Below are positions 14,101 through 24,683 of a DNA stretch of 64,000 nucleotides, in pieces. The DNA is from Branchinecta lynchi (lineage: Eukaryota; Arthropoda; Branchiopoda; Anostraca; Branchinectidae), in NCBI GenBank assembly GCA_023053575.1, contig JAKZAP010000009.1, positions 13,187,869 to 13,251,868 of the forward strand, written 5' to 3'. Under the pieces are notes generated by a model. It saw only the letters and a list, made by a program, of their open reading frames with translations. It ran no database searches and had not been told where the DNA came from. Position numbers and translations under genes: made by a program. Position 1 is the first letter of the stretch. Each line of letters begins with the position of its first letter.

Positions 14101-17100
14101 GTACATGCTCAATTTACTAGCTTGGACAAAGATAAAAGTGATGTTTCTTATAATACATAGTAGATCTTTATTTTATGCAGAAATCAGCTTGTATAATTCA
14201 GATTTAAATAGGTTATTTGTTTTTGAATGATTTTTGTAGCCATGTTATATTTTATAAGCTTATTGCATATTCTGGTACACTTTATAAAGCAAGAGTAATC
14301 AAGCTTCACAACACTATTCCACAAAGAAAAACTTTTAAAAGGCACTTTAAGCCATGGAACTTCTAATGAAACACTAGAACAATCAGGTAAACTGCATCTG
14401 CTTTGGTGACATCTCAAATATACCCTTTTCTATCAAGCATTGCTGGGAGTTTTTGAATTTCCTGCCACGATATCGCAGCTCCTAAGATTTGGATCGCCGA
14501 AATGCCAGAGAGGTAAAGACAAGGGATAACAAGAAAACGGCCGATTTTCGTAGCGCCTTCTAAAGGAAGTCGGAAATGTTTATTTGTGAAGCATTTAATA
14601 CAAAGTAAAGCATAGGAAGTGTCCATTGTGCTTTAAATGTTTCAAAAGAACTTTGTATAGGCTTTACGGCCTTTTTTTGCAATATATTATTATTATTATT
14701 ATATATTGGAATTTCCGCGTCAGGTTTGTGGTACGGTATCTCTATGCACTTATACCTGTGTTGTATGCGTGACGAAAATTATTTATGAGATTCAAATTTT
14801 TCGCGTCATTGTAGAATTTGGCGTTGTGGGGACGACTATTCTGAACGTCACACTGGGGCAAATAGTGAACAAAAAAATCCCTTAAAATGATCCAAATAAC
14901 GCAGTGTATTCAGTTGAATGACACAAAAATAAGTTGGCTTTTTAGTAGGAACAGTGTATTTCGGGCCCATCTTTAAAATATATAATTAGCCACAGGAGAT
15001 TTCCGATGCAGAAACCTTTGGTGGTGTTTCTATTTCTCTTCCATCTTTTTCTTTTTTGTTTTAGTTTGATCACACGACCCAGGTTAAAGTTTAACCGAAA
15101 ACGGCCGAGATAAGTCAGTCTAGTTACCCCTCACTTATTCACTTATCGAGGCTTGCAGACCCGACGAAAATGCGTTACTTATTGCTACCCTATCAATGAA
15201 TAATCAAGTTTCAAATAGTGGAGTTTCTCTGTCGGGTTTGTGGTACCTCTATGCGCTTGTACCTGTGTTGTACGCTTTGCAAAAAACAATTTACGAAAAA
15301 GAAGTGTTTACGCAGTGAGCTACCTGATCACTGGCCATTGAAAAGGCGTATTTGGATTGAGATTCATATTTTCCGAGTCGTAGTAGAATTTTCCGTTGTT
15401 AAGACGACCGTAGATATTCTGACCGACATTCTAGTACAAATAGTGAAAAAAAATATAATAATGCAGTGTATCCAATAAAATGATACGGAAATAAGATGGC
15501 TTTTCAGTTAAAATTTATCGATCATATACAACCAGTTTAGCGTTTCCGGTCGTATACAAGTATGTTAACAGCTTGACGCTATGGTGCGGGAACTACTTGT
15601 AAAACATTCCAAGAATCAGCGGTGAAGTCGTTTTCGTGGAATATGGCGATGAAATAGTCCAGGTTTTCAGTTGCACTAAACAAGCTTTTTTCTCTCCACA
15701 GGTCTTATGGAAATTGTATCTGCGTCAAATGAATACGAGCGAGTCCCGGTTCGTCAGGGAGAAGAGGCGGTCCTTCGCGCGCTGGCAGAACAGCTTCCCC
15801 ACAAACCCGCCCAGCCCAAATTCAACGACCCACACACCAAGACGATGCTGCTTATACAGGCTCATCTGAGCAGGGTTCAGCTCAGTCCGGAACTCCAACA
15901 GGATACGGAATATATTCTCAGCAAAGCGGTTAGACTCATTCAGGTATGTTAAGGCGTCATTCAGATAGATCGATCTTGACACAAAAATATCATGGCGCTT
16001 GTGATTTTTGGTTGGGATCCCAAAACGTGAGTGGAGGGATACCTATGACATCCCAAAAGTTGTCAGTCTGTAAGCACGATGCCTCTCGAAGGGAATGAGA
16101 TATTTTGATGAAACTTCGTGTGAGGATTCTTTGGGTCAAGGGTAAGTCAAGTTCGTAGATGGGCTCTGTAGCCCTACATTTAGGGGTGGGGGAGGGGGTT
16201 GAAATTAAGGGGCAAACAAAATGTTTTAAACAGCTAATGTGATAGTCGAGTATGGGGTAAGAAGACATGCTGAACACGACGGTGAAAAATATTTTTTTTG
16301 CCGGATAAGTATTTCGTCCGGAATCCGGTAAAAACCGGAAAGTAAGCTAGAATTAAAAGTTTTATTTGAAGTTGATTAGATGTTCGATTATGGGGTAAGA
16401 AGACATGCTGAACATGATGATGAAAACCATTTTCTCGTCTGATAACTAGTTCGCCCGGAATCCGTCCAAACCAGAAAATTTATTAAAGCGAAGATATATT
16501 TGAAGTTGATTATATGACAGATTTAGGGCTAAGAAAAGACGCCGAATGTGTATCTGACGATCATTTTTTACCCGGACATAAAATTCTTCTGGAATCCGGT
16601 TGAAACCGGAAATTTTATCAGTTAAAGTTTTATTTGAAATTATTAGATGTTCTTTATTGGGATAAGTAGAGACGTTGAATTAGTTTCTGTATTGTTGTTT
16701 TTTTTGCTGGACAAGTAGTTCGGTAGAAATTCGGCCGAAACCGGAAATTTGGCAGAAGTAAAGCAGGAAGTTTCGGTTAGTGTCGTCAAAATAGACTTGG
16801 CTTATAGAGGTATATCTGAACTTGGTTTTCTCAGATGATCAGCGTGGCGGAGACTGGATCTGACAAAGACAAGACCCAATTATCTGGACCAAATATTAGA
16901 TTTTGGGATCCCATCGAAACCTTAGGTCTTGTTCTAACTCGAGGTCTAGCTTCTCTTTTTACGGCACTTGCATTCTGGCCAAGTGACGTATACCGATCAC
17001 TGTTCCGTCGGTCGGTCAGTCCGCTGTTTTCGAGTACTTCCAGATGTGCTAGGAAGATGAAACTTGGCAGGCATATTAGGGACCCCACCAAACTAACTTG

Positions 17101-20100
17101 GAAATAGTCATATTCCCCAATCCCAACATCGTGGGGGAGGGGGAGGAGCCGGAATCCGGTGATTGGATCTTGATGAACTTGATATCTCGAAAGACCTCGT
17201 GTCTCAGATGTCCCATATAAATTCCGGACCGGATCCGATGGGTGTGGGGGGGGGGGGAGAGTCGGAGGGGAACTGGAAATCTTGTGTCACGCTTATTGTG
17301 GAACGATCGGGATGAAACTTTGTGGGAAGAACAAGAACAAGCCCTAGGTACATCATTGACAGAACTGGACCTGATTCGCGTACTGTGGGAGGAGTTACGG
17401 ATTCCGGTAAGTTACTTGAGGGTGGGCTAGGATAATGAAACTTGGCAGGCATATAACCTGGAAATAGTCAGTTTCCCGATCCGACCATCGTGGAGGGAGG
17501 GAGAATCCTGAATATTGAGATATGTATAACTTTCGAACGGGTGATCGGATCTTAATAAAACTTGATATTTGGAAAGACCTCTTGTCTCAAATATCCCATT
17601 TCAAGTCCGGACCGGAGCTGATTAATGTGGGAGGGGTCGAATGGGAGAATCGAAAATCTTGCGATACGCTTGGAGTGGAGCGATCGGGATGAAACTTGCT
17701 GGAAGAACAAGCACATGTCTAAGGTACATCAGTGACAGAACCGGACCGGATTCGGGCACTGTTGGGGAGAGTTGGAGGGGGGGGGGGTCCGGAATTTCGG
17801 TGATCGTGAATTAAGGTAGGCTACTTTCAGATGTGCTAGGACAGTGAAATTTGGCTGGAGTATTCGAGACTCGACATGGCTTGGAAATTGTCACTTCCCA
17901 GACCCAGCCATCCCTTAAATTACCCATCATTACGGCTTAAATTACCCATCATTACGGCAAAACCTTGAGGCATTTCTGCCTCAAGGTTTTGCTTACAGAT
18001 GAATTTCTAGAGCCCTCTAAGTGCGTACCATCACAGCCAAGTGCAAAAATAAAATGCTTTTTACCAAACAATACAATCTCGTGATTTCCAAGGGCCCATG
18101 ATCATTCTTATCTCAAGGGTTTTGCATACAAATTATCACAACAAACCCACGAATTGGCAAATGCCTACTTTCATCCTCTGACCGAGCCCTGCAAGCGCCA
18201 TATGAGCTTCTAGCTCTTGTTTAGTCCGTATTCTTCGGGCCAGAATTACTGACAGCAATAGAAATAGCTTTATCCGTTTTCTTAATTTTAGGCGTGTGTG
18301 GACGTGTTGTCCTCTAACGGCTGGCTATCCCCCGCCGTAGCTGCTATGGAACTGGCTCAGATGGTCACCCAAGGAATGTGGTCGAAAGACTCCTACCTCA
18401 AACAGCTACCTCACTTCACCTCAGACATCATTAAGAGGTGTTCTGAAAACAAGGTGGAAACCATCTTCGATATTATGGAGTTGGAAGATGAAGCAAGGTA
18501 AAAAAAAAAAAATTGTTTGGTTTTCCCAAATTCGGGTCCTTTTTCGACAGCTTATCGGCAAAAACAAGGGAGGATCTTCGCGCTCTGGACTGGTATTACT
18601 TGCGTTTTTGCAGATACCATGGTATCCGTTACCACGGTAACTGGACCTGCAATTAGTCGTTTTTGCAGTTATCGTGGTATCTGATACATGGTTGCCCTGC
18701 AAAAACGACAATTGCCGAAATTGCACTTTTCGAGGTCATCCCATAAGAAAAACTGATATTCAGTCACATCACTAAGTGCCAAACTTCTTTCCCACCAATT
18801 TGACAAAAACTGATGAAAGTGAGATTACTTTTTCAGATACCACGATCAGTTACCACGGTCAGACCGTGGTATTTGAATATCAGATACCGCGATAACTGGT
18901 CAGATACCACGATAATTGCAAAAACGACTTTAGACCGTGGGATCAGATACCATAGTATCTGTGAAGACGCAACTATTGTACTCCGAACCCGAACAGCTCA
19001 GATCTTCGGTAAGTACATGGACGAGTCCGACCTTTCCGCACTTGTGACCAGACATAGTAAATATAGATCCACAGATTGGTGTAGAAAATGAGCAATCTGC
19101 TTCCCAGGTAATGGAGATTTGCATATGTCTCAGTAGTAGAAAGTGAAAGTTATGGAGACTACTTCTTACTATTCCCCGGGTCATATTCAGTCACGCCTGT
19201 ACGTAATTTGGTTCGTTCATTTGGTTATTACCCACTCCTTACGTTTCATCCTGGTCACTCGCGGAACAAAGAAATTCTAGACATATTACCACCATCATCA
19301 ATCAAAGGTAAACAAAACTAGCTAAAGTCAGTGACTCTGGTCCGTGATTGGTCCAAATCGTTTCATAATAGCGGAGATGGATTTCTCCATCTCGACTGTC
19401 TCACGGTTTCTGCGTATTTTCTTCCTAGTTTCGACCGTAAACGGAATTAGTACCGGCGCTATTGCCAGGTGCGACTATAGGGCGATTCTGGCGATCTCTT
19501 GGGTTCGCTTTCAGAAAAGCAAAGCGAGAAACTGCCGAGCGCAAGAACAAACGGAAAGTCGTTGCGCCTCAGTCGCACCTTTAAACTTCTCGCTGACTTG
19601 CAGAAATCACTTTCACGCGCAAGTGGATCCGCTTTCCAAGGGCTGGTGGAAACTAACGTAGCGCGAGAACACCTCTGGAAGCGAAGCGACTTTTAGCGGA
19701 AGTCGCAAAAACGACTGGCGCATAAGCTCGCGGAGCTTTCCAGACCGCCAGAATTGCCCTTATAGTGGTGCCCGGGCATATGGCTACATAAGTGGTGTTT
19801 ATGAGACAAGGAGGGACTAACGGAAACTAGTTCGCTTGGAGCGTTGAACTGGGATAAGGCGAATTCAAGTTATTCCTTTATTTAGGCGGCGTCTGCTACA
19901 GCTCAACGACCAGCAGATGGCTGATGTTGCAAGGTTCTGTAACCGGTACCCCAATATTGAACTCACGTACGACGTGGCGGACAAGGAGAAACTAAAGTCC
20001 GGAGAACAAGTTGTCGTAAACGTGAACTTGGAGAGAGAGGACGAAATAGCTGGACCCGTTATCGCACCATTCTTCCCCCAGGTTAGTGCCCTTTTATTGC

Positions 20101-22870
20101 GTCGATCCTTTCGGGAGTTTAAATCGTGTAAAGAATATTGTTTAACTTAACTAGGATTAAAATATTGGGAGAAATAGGGTAGACAAGATTTCAGATAGCG
20201 ATCAGTCTAGTTTATCCAATCGGTATATTCTAAAAAACAAATAATAGACAAGCCGATGGGTTGTTTGTCCGTCAAAACATAACATCATAACAAAACAATC
20301 AACAAGTATATACACTTTCGCAACATTTATACCGACGTCTTATAATAAAAATGGTCAAGATAACATAAAGTTAACGCTGATGCCGTCTTTCAGAAAGGAT
20401 TGGTGGGTCAAGCTTGACCAGGCCATCAAGATAATCTTAACAGGCCTTTTCTGGATAGCTTCAAGTCTATCAGTCTGTGCGTTTACGAGTCCTGAGTGTA
20501 GAATGTACGTGCAGTAGATGCTACGTAATCTCGCGACGGAATAAAGCTGTTATTCAAAGTCTTCTCTAGTTGCTACTGTGTACCGATAGGGTACTAAGCT
20601 TCTGCCAAAAAGCAACTAAAGAAACGTGTGTTGGAAAGTAGCTGGATCTTGATTTTCTCGTTTTTGGAGCTATTGCAGAAATGATAATTGCCGATTTTAA
20701 GCTTTTCCGAGTCATCCCAAAATAAATGTTCACATCTACTCGCATCACAGGTCCCAAATTCTTTCCCACCAATTTGACAAAAATTTAGGCTCTTGTGTTG
20801 GTGATGATGAAAGTAAGATAACTTTTTCCAGATACCACGCTCGGTTACGAAGGTCGGGATACCAGATACCACACTAACTGGTCCGATGCTCAGTTACGCG
20901 TACACACAACTAATGCTTGTAGGTGACCAGTTCTTCTTTTCTTTTTAGAGACGAGAAGAAGGTTGGTGGGTAGTTATCGGCGACCCGAAGAGCAACTCGC
21001 TCCTTTCTATTAAGAGGCTGACGCTGCAGCAGAAAGCCAAGATAAAGTTGGACTTCGTAGCGCCCAATCCAGGTAAGCGCTCCTACGGTAGATCATTGTA
21101 GGATATATATATATTTATTTATTTATTTATCACAAAGAATCAACGAAGAAACCAACGAAAATGGGGTTTGTAAAGTCCAACGAAAATACTGAAGTAAGCT
21201 GCTTTTTCTTCGCCTTTTGTTTCTTTTGTGTAAAAAGAAATAAACGTATGGCTATATAGCTAAAGAAAGAAAGAAGTCGTCACGTAACACATAAATTGTA
21301 CGAAGGGGGGGGGGGGGCTTTTTAAAGAATGCATTGCAGTTTAAATTCAATAGTGCGGTACTTGCATCCTTTATTCCGCCCTGCCGGAGAGCAATCGTAA
21401 TGTCTTGGCGGTCTTTTCTGTCTGTCAAACTTCTGCTAGTGTGTGCTCTTTTACATGAGCTAGGACGATGAAACTTGGTATGCAAGTGAAGTCCTAACTA
21501 TAAAGAAACCCTTTTCCGGGTCCGGTCATCCCAGGGGGTGGAGGAAGGGGGAATACGTGATCTTGTGACCAGGGGCGTCCCAAGGGGGGGGGGGGGGCTG
21601 CCTCCCCAGAAGGTCTGTGGAAAGAAATTCCGGTAAATTTTGACTGGTGCGGCGAAGCTGCGCTCGTTAAATTTGTCAAATTCCCCCTAACTTGGTGATT
21701 TTTAGGTAATCTATCGGATTATTACTTACCGGAATTTTGCTGCTTACTGGAGAAGTGTAGACTCACAGCTTACCCGGATGATCCCGGCAAACAACTTTAC
21801 CACATTGATTCTTGCAGACAGACGACATAGCGTACCGGAACATTCATCGGGTGATTCGGGTAATCTCCCAAGTTTTTGAAGCTTTCAAGAATTCGGCAAC
21901 CTGCTGAAATTTCCATTATTTCCAACTTACAAATACTGTTCCAGGAATAATATCACGGTACCGTCTACTCCAGTTTTGACAGCTTTCTCGACTCTTTTCT
22001 GGTGATAAGCTGAGAAGACTTCGAAAACGAGTTATGTATCCAATTAAACAATACAAAAATAAATTGACTCTTCAGTTAAACTTTAAATCAATCAAGCCGA
22101 GAAGACTTCGAAAACGAGTTATGTATCCAGTTAAACAATACAAAAATAAATTGACTCTTCAGTTAAACTTTAAATCAATCAATCAAGTTTAATCCGAATA
22201 TCTAAAAGCTAAGGAATACAAATTTACAAAATACACAGAACACAAGAAACAAATTAACTAATACACTTACAAGAAATGACCAGAAATAAATGCTGGGATG
22301 AAACTACGTAAAAATTGGGTAGAAGAATTAGCGGGATATGGGGAAAACTGATTGCCAGTATTCCTCTCGGACCGACGCACGGAAGACGGGAGGGGAGGGG
22401 GGAATAGATCATCTCCACAAGCTTATTTGTTCTTCTGTAAAGCTGGCGAGACGGCTCCCTCGTAAGCTTGAGTTTGTTTTGACGTTACTAACGTCATTGG
22501 GTAGAAGAATTAGCGGGATATGGGGAAAACTGATTGCCAGTATTCCTCTCGGACCGACGCACGGAAGACGGGAGGGGAGGGGGAATAGATCATCTCCACA
22601 AGCTTATTTGTTCTTCTGTAAAGCTGGCGAGACGGCTTCCTCGTAAGTTTGAGTTTGTTTTGACGTTACTAAACCAATTTGGCGTAAGCCACGACTGGTT
22701 TTGGGCCAGTAAGATTTGTCTATACTTGCTAATGATGTGTTCTTTCAGGTCACCATTCGTACATCTTATACTTTATGAGTGATGCCTACATGGGATGTGA
22801 CCAGGAGTACAAGATTTCAGTCGACATCGGAGAGCCCGAGTCTGAGGATTCAGCGTCGGATTCCGATTAG
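1904..22870 (+). CDS. SNRNP200: Brr2 / U5 snRNP 200 kDa helicase, C-terminal 532 residues in 8 exons
   Basis: Join 1904-2106, 3861-4158, 5499-5706, 15702-15943, 18292-18497, 19886-20081, 20949-21072, 22749-22870. The total is 1599 bases, 533 codons including TAG. Every junction is GT-AG and every phase matches. Brr2 is the nuclear spliceosomal ATPase that unwinds U4/U6. The visible part is the end of the C-terminal helicase cassette (residues about 1-95), then the winged-helix/Sec63-type region, ending in an acidic Ser/Asp tail. The motif VI position reads QMTGLANRP instead of an active QxxGRxGR. That degeneracy is typical of Brr2's catalytically inactive second cassette and separates it from ASCC3-type paralogues. 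Near-invariant stretches such as [31 protein letters not shown] and [18 protein letters not shown] support orthology. Human Brr2 is about 2,136 residues, so about three quarters lies left of the window. Introns hold families A, B, C, D and E. No frameshift or premature stop is seen, so the gene looks functional. Confidence 0.97.
2305..3022 (+). repeat. intron repeats: half D element and a ~120-bp duplication
   Basis: 2305-2395 matches the left arm of D2 only. 2790-2910 and 2922-3022 are a tandem pair sharing GGAACTCCTTACCAGAC and ATGGCGTTCATCT. Non-coding despite short frames on both strands. Confidence 0.55.
3261..3460. repeat. family D near-perfect palindrome D1
   Basis: Arms 3261-3350 and 3370-3460 are almost perfect inverses around a loop of about 20 bases. 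Diagnostic pieces are CGGCCCTTCTTGGCAAGGGT and its inverse, and ACGGATACRTCAGCTACGAT. In the intron between the first two SNRNP200 exons of the window, so it is transcribed with the pre-mRNA. Confidence 0.85.
3861..4158 (+). CDS. SNRNP200: SNRNP200 exon
   Basis: Acceptor TTGCTTCTAG, donor CAG|GTAAAC, ending in phase 0. It carries the degenerate motif VI (QMTGLANRP), the [15 protein letters not shown] segment that begins the winged-helix region, and the [11 protein letters not shown] block. Confidence 0.96.
4668..4902. repeat. family D palindromic element D2
   Basis: Inverted arms start GACGATGCAAAACGGATACG and meet at GCTTCTTGGCAAGGGTCCTC / inverse. A nested inner palindrome AAGCTGGAAA/TTTTCCAGCTT lies at the centre. 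SNRNP200 intron. Confidence 0.8.
5153..5322. mobile_element. CAATGTAAAAAGT-ended MITE, 170 bp
   Basis: CAATGTAAAAAGTTTTTCCG and CGGAGAAACTTTTTACAGTG ends, related to the 1429 element, with a palindromic ATTAAACTTAACTGCAGTA interior. SNRNP200 intron. Confidence 0.65.
5499..5706 (+). CDS. SNRNP200: SNRNP200 exon
   Basis: Acceptor TTTCTTTTAG, donor GAG|GTAAGT, ending in phase 1. It encodes [16 protein letters not shown] through [15 protein letters not shown], the start of the Sec63-type domain. The following intron is about 10 kb and contains C1, A1 and B1. Confidence 0.96.
5814..6862 (-). mobile_element. family C element C1 (inverted)
   Basis: AACAAGACCAAAGGTTTCG at 5814 and TTTTGGGATCCCAAAA at about 6847-6862 are the two family-C termini. 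A GTCNGTC tract (rc of 6779-6812) lies beside the palindrome. The interior units are diverged. Within the 10-kb SNRNP200 intron. Confidence 0.78.
6905..6990 (-). repeat. possible tRNA-derived SINE fragment
   Basis: The minus strand holds GGTTCAATTCC (6938-6948), a good pol III B-box match. TGGCTAGCTATAACC about 35 bases upstream is a poor A-box. No cloverleaf could be folded convincingly. Confidence 0.3.
8100..8880 (+). repeat. tandem array, about 140-bp units
   Basis: Five degenerate units centred on GGCCCAGATTGCCCAG near 8240, 8385, 8527, 8665 and 8785 (steps about 145, 142, 138, 120). Units also carry a GATGAAATT / GTTGAAACTTGG motif and C-rich spacers, echoing families A and C. No terminal structures identified. 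Confidence 0.7.
9225..9560 (+). repeat. diverged G-type core (CCTGCGGCGC) fragment
   Basis: GCTTGCCTGCGGCGCTCTCC, GCGCGTCATTTATG and CACTAAAGCTAGAA match the core of hAT-type G1/G2 in order. No termini. Confidence 0.5.
9970..12931 (+). mobile_element. family A element A1 (Helentron/HINE-like), about 2.96 kb
   Basis: Starts TTTT then a palindrome with 13-base arms (TATGGCACTTGAG) around a 4-base loop, then a GTCNGTC-rich stretch and GATGAAACTTGG. The interior is tandem units of about 135 bases (for example starts near 10820, 10954, 11383, 11518) with G tracts. It ends in the 3' hairpin GAGCTcgtAGCTCTTGTT. It has no coding capacity; apparent frames exist because 135 is divisible by three. It lies in the 10-kb SNRNP200 intron and is nearly identical to A2. 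Confidence 0.85.
13690..14960 (+). repeat. scattered family B fragments
   Basis: 13690-13800 resembles a family-B end region (ATGCG..GCATTACTTC, GCTATTCACGAATAATC). 14705-14960 matches the B interior to near its right end (GTGTATTCAGTTGAATGACAC). The intervening about 900 bases show nothing recognisable except a (TTA)n run at 14687-14702. Confidence 0.45.
15084..15517 (+). mobile_element. family B MITE B1
   Basis: Ends TTAAAGTTTAACCGAAAA and CTTTTCAGTTAAAATTTA. The interior shares TATGCGCTTGTACCTGTGTTG and GCAGTGTATCCAATNNAATGA with other copies. 434 bases, ending 185 bases before an SNRNP200 exon. Confidence 0.75.
15702..15943 (+). CDS. SNRNP200: SNRNP200 exon
   Basis: Acceptor TCTCTCCACAG, donor CAG|GTATGT, ending in phase 0. 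It encodes the helical part of the Sec63-type region ([19 protein letters not shown]). It is less conserved at its start than its neighbours. B1 ends only about 185 bases upstream. Confidence 0.95.
16004..16933 (+). mobile_element. family C element C2
   Basis: Starts TTTTTGGTTGGGATCCCAAAACG and ends ACCttaGGTCTTGTT. Interior units carry GACATGCTGAACA and GGAATCCGG.CAAAACCGGAAA motifs. Directly followed by A4. Confidence 0.8.
16957..18221 (+). mobile_element. family A element A4, 1.27 kb
   Basis: Starts TTTTTACGGCACTTG, has GATGAAACTTGGCAGGC and G tracts, and ends GAGCTtctAGCTCTTGTT. The palindrome at the left end is eroded. It lies 23 bases after family-C copy C2, within an SNRNP200 intron, ending 70 bases before the next exon. 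Confidence 0.8.
18292..18497 (+). CDS. SNRNP200: SNRNP200 exon
   Basis: Acceptor CTTAATTTTAG, donor AG|GTAAAA, ending in phase 2. It encodes [20 protein letters not shown] and the [17 protein letters not shown] helical segment. A4 ends about 70 bases before the exon. Confidence 0.96.
18600..18972 (+). mobile_element. family E MITE E1
   Basis: Inverted ends TTGCGTTTTTGCAGATACCA and ..TATCTGTGAAGACGCAA, with internal ATACCACGGTATC palindromes. In an SNRNP200 intron. Confidence 0.75.
19886..20081 (+). CDS. SNRNP200: SNRNP200 exon
   Basis: Acceptor TTTATTTAG, donor CAG|GTTAGT, ending in phase 0. It encodes the helix-hairpin-helix-like [14 protein letters not shown] and the start of the C-terminal beta-sandwich ([10 protein letters not shown]). 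Confidence 0.96.
20640..20890 (+). repeat. family E fragment E2
   Basis: Matches the E1/E3 interior (GAGTCATCCCAAAA, TTTCCCACCAATTTGACAAA, CAGATACCAC) without termini. Confidence 0.6.
20949..21072 (+). CDS. SNRNP200: SNRNP200 exon
   Basis: Acceptor CTTTTTAG, donor CAG|GTAAGC, ending in phase 1. It encodes [20 protein letters not shown] and [18 protein letters not shown] of the Sec63/FN3-like domain. Confidence 0.96.
21380..21569 (+). mobile_element. family A fragment
   Basis: GTCTGTC followed by CTAGGACGATGAAACTTGG matches the left part of family A. Cut by a hAT-type terminus at 21570. Confidence 0.5.
21570..21600 (+). mobile_element. hAT-type terminus, single end
   Basis: CAGGGGCGTCCCAAGG followed by a G tract matches the left end of the 27603 element. 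The opposite terminus was not found, so this is probably a truncated copy inserted in a family-A fragment. Confidence 0.4.
22009..22178 (+). repeat. tandem duplication, ~85-bp unit
   Basis: Two near-identical copies of a unit containing GAAGACTTCGAAAACGAGTT and TTGACTCTTCAGTTAAACTT. The unit ends resemble a family-B terminus. SNRNP200 last intron. Confidence 0.7.
22314..22672 (+). repeat. recent tandem duplication, 182-bp unit
   Basis: Two almost identical copies starting ATTGGGTAGAAGAATTAGCG at 22314 and 22496. Only a few bases differ (for example one G in a G tract). It ends about 75 bases before the SNRNP200 terminal exon. Confidence 0.85.
22749..22870 (+). CDS. SNRNP200: SNRNP200 terminal exon
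   Basis: Acceptor TTCTTTCAG in phase 1. It encodes [20 protein letters not shown] and a short acidic Ser/Asp tail, ending with TAG at 22868-22870. Confidence 0.96.
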
Positions 22871-22958
22871 GAAAATGGTTTCAGTTTACGTTTTGTAAAT
22901 TTTTGATATTTCGTCACTAAACTTATGTTCTCAATTTCTCAAGCGTGCCGGAACATGC

Positions 22959-22964
22959 CATAAA
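22959..22964 (+). promoter_or_regulatory. candidate SNRNP200 polyadenylation signal (CATAAA)
   Basis: A one-base variant of AATAAA lies 89 bases after the stop codon. A GT-rich stretch (GGGTGGTTGTGTTTG) follows directly and could be the downstream element. No canonical AATAAA is seen before the LINE relic begins near 23030. Confidence 0.45.
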
Positions 22965-23029
22965 GAAAGGGTGGTTGTGTTTGAAAAACACTTCTGTATT
23001 GTGTGTTTTAGGGAGGGGGGGGGGGGGCA

Positions 23030-23800
23030 GTGTTAGCGACCTACAGATTTTTTAGAGGAGACCTGATTGAAACATTCAAATTAATCAATGGAAGTTATGA
23101 CGATTTTGAAGTGACGGATTTAGTAAGATACAGCATTAACCGTCATCATCGGGGGCACGCGTACAAGCCAAGTACAGCTTAAGTGGGGTTTTGGCAACAG
23201 AATTGTTGATCCTTGAAACAGCATTACCTAAGATGCGGTTAATGCATGAGTCGATCAATAGTTTCAAGTGCATTGTTGATGGGATTTTAAACTCTGATCA
23301 GCTTACTACGCAGAATTTCTTAGAGTTATTTAGAGGCGAAAGCCTTTTCTCTTGCATTGTATTACAATTACACTTCAGTGCGATTTCGCAAAGTTGTTTT
23401 TCCGTCCACAAATATAATATGGTCGAGTAGCCAAATACTAGTCGCTTGGGGGTTGGATACTGGACCTTACAACCTTACAGATTTCTTTTGTAAGGTCCAG
23501 GACAGATAGCCCCTTTGGTAGAAATTACTCGACATGTTCCTTTTTGGCTTTAAGATCCATGATCAACTACTTTTAGCTTCCCAAGACAAGAGTACTGTTC
23601 CAGTCTAGTATTAATAGCGACTGGAGGTTCGAACCATCGACAGGTCGAGTACTAATGGTTCCCATGGGCTATGACCCTTGTTTCGACTAGTTGAGGCTAT
23701 GATCCTTTTAGCATTTGAGGTGTCAATTCCAAGTTCGGGAACGATAGACTCTGCCATTGTCTAATTCCTAGGCTGGGGATAATAAAATCACTCATTCACT
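23030..23800 (+). pseudogene. LINE 3' end: ORF2 C-terminus and 3' UTR
   Basis: The start reads RFFRGDLIETFKLINGSYDD and RHHRGHAYKP, then in shifted frames FGNRIVDP and SINSFKCIVDG. This is the conserved C-terminal tail found after the reverse transcriptase in CR1/L2/Jockey-type LINEs. Stops and frameshifts show it is dead. The 3' UTR ends in AATAAAATCACTCATTCACT near 23795. It fills much of the SNRNP200-SIAE intergenic space. Confidence 0.7.
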
Positions 23801-23902
23801 TAAAATGTTTTTTTTTCTAAATAGTACGAAAGTTTCCTTTCTAGATATAGGCTAGTAGGCCTCAAAAGGAGGGGGGTACTCCTGAGTAACCTGTGTGGTA
23901 TC

Positions 23903-24237
23903 CAGGGGCAGAGGCGTCACGACTGGGGGGGGGGGGGAGGGGGGATGCCCCACCCCCCCAGCCAGTCGGCAAAAAATATCCGAACCGGCGCGAAGCGTGG
24001 CAGTTTTCCGGGTTTCTTTTTCATGAAAACAGTCGGTTTATGACAGATTTTTCATCAAAACTGTAGGTTGTTTTTTTAATAGTCTGTTTTTCTGGAAGTC
24101 AGTCGATTTTTCGTCAAAACCATTTTTTATTCTTAAATACAGTCGTTCTTTTCTGCAAAAACAGTCGGTAAAATGACCAGCCGGTCGGTAAATACCTTGC
24201 CCCCCACCCCCAAACATTTTGGCTAGTAACGCCTCTG
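23903..24237 (+). mobile_element. hAT-type MITE with exact 8-bp target duplication
   Basis: Left end CAGGGGCAGAGGCGTCAC, right end GCTAGTAACGCCTCTG, with GTGGTATC repeated exactly at 23895-23902 and 24238-24245. The left TIR has a 6-base duplication. Interior repeats are built on AAAACAGTCGGT. It lies 20 bases before another hAT-type element. Confidence 0.88.
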
Positions 24238-24257
24238 GTGGTATCATGTACCATCAC

Positions 24258-24683
24258 CAGAGGTGGGCGAATCCAGATTCGGATTCGAATCCAGGATTCG
24301 TCCTCCGGATTCGAATCTTCTACTTGTCAGGCTGGATTCGGACTCGGATTCCAAACCCTCAATTTTACGAATCCGCTCAAATTCCTAGACTTCATCCTTC
24401 CAGTTTTCCCAATTTTTACACAGTTTGCCTAGGCAATCCGACTTTTGGTCTCCACCTCTAACCATCCTCAGTAATCCATGTTATCTGATACCTTAGATAT
24501 TACCTTATATATCAGTGCCTTTCGTCACCTCTGTATTTTTAAACCATAACCTATGTACATGATTTTATCTTTGTTAAGGTCGGATTCGAATCCTCAGCAT
24601 GAAATGGTGGATTCGGAATCGGATTCGTACCTAGCCCTGGATTCGGATTCGAATCCTTTCATGATCGGATTCGCCCATCTCTG
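24258..24683 (+). mobile_element. hAT-type MITE, CAGAGGTGGGCGAATCC ends
   Basis: TIRs CAGAGGTGGGCGAATCC / GGATTCGCCCATCTCTG with an exact 8-bp duplication ACCATCAC at 24250-24257 and 24684-24691. The interior is made of GGATTCGAATC palindromic repeats near both ends. Confidence 0.9.
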
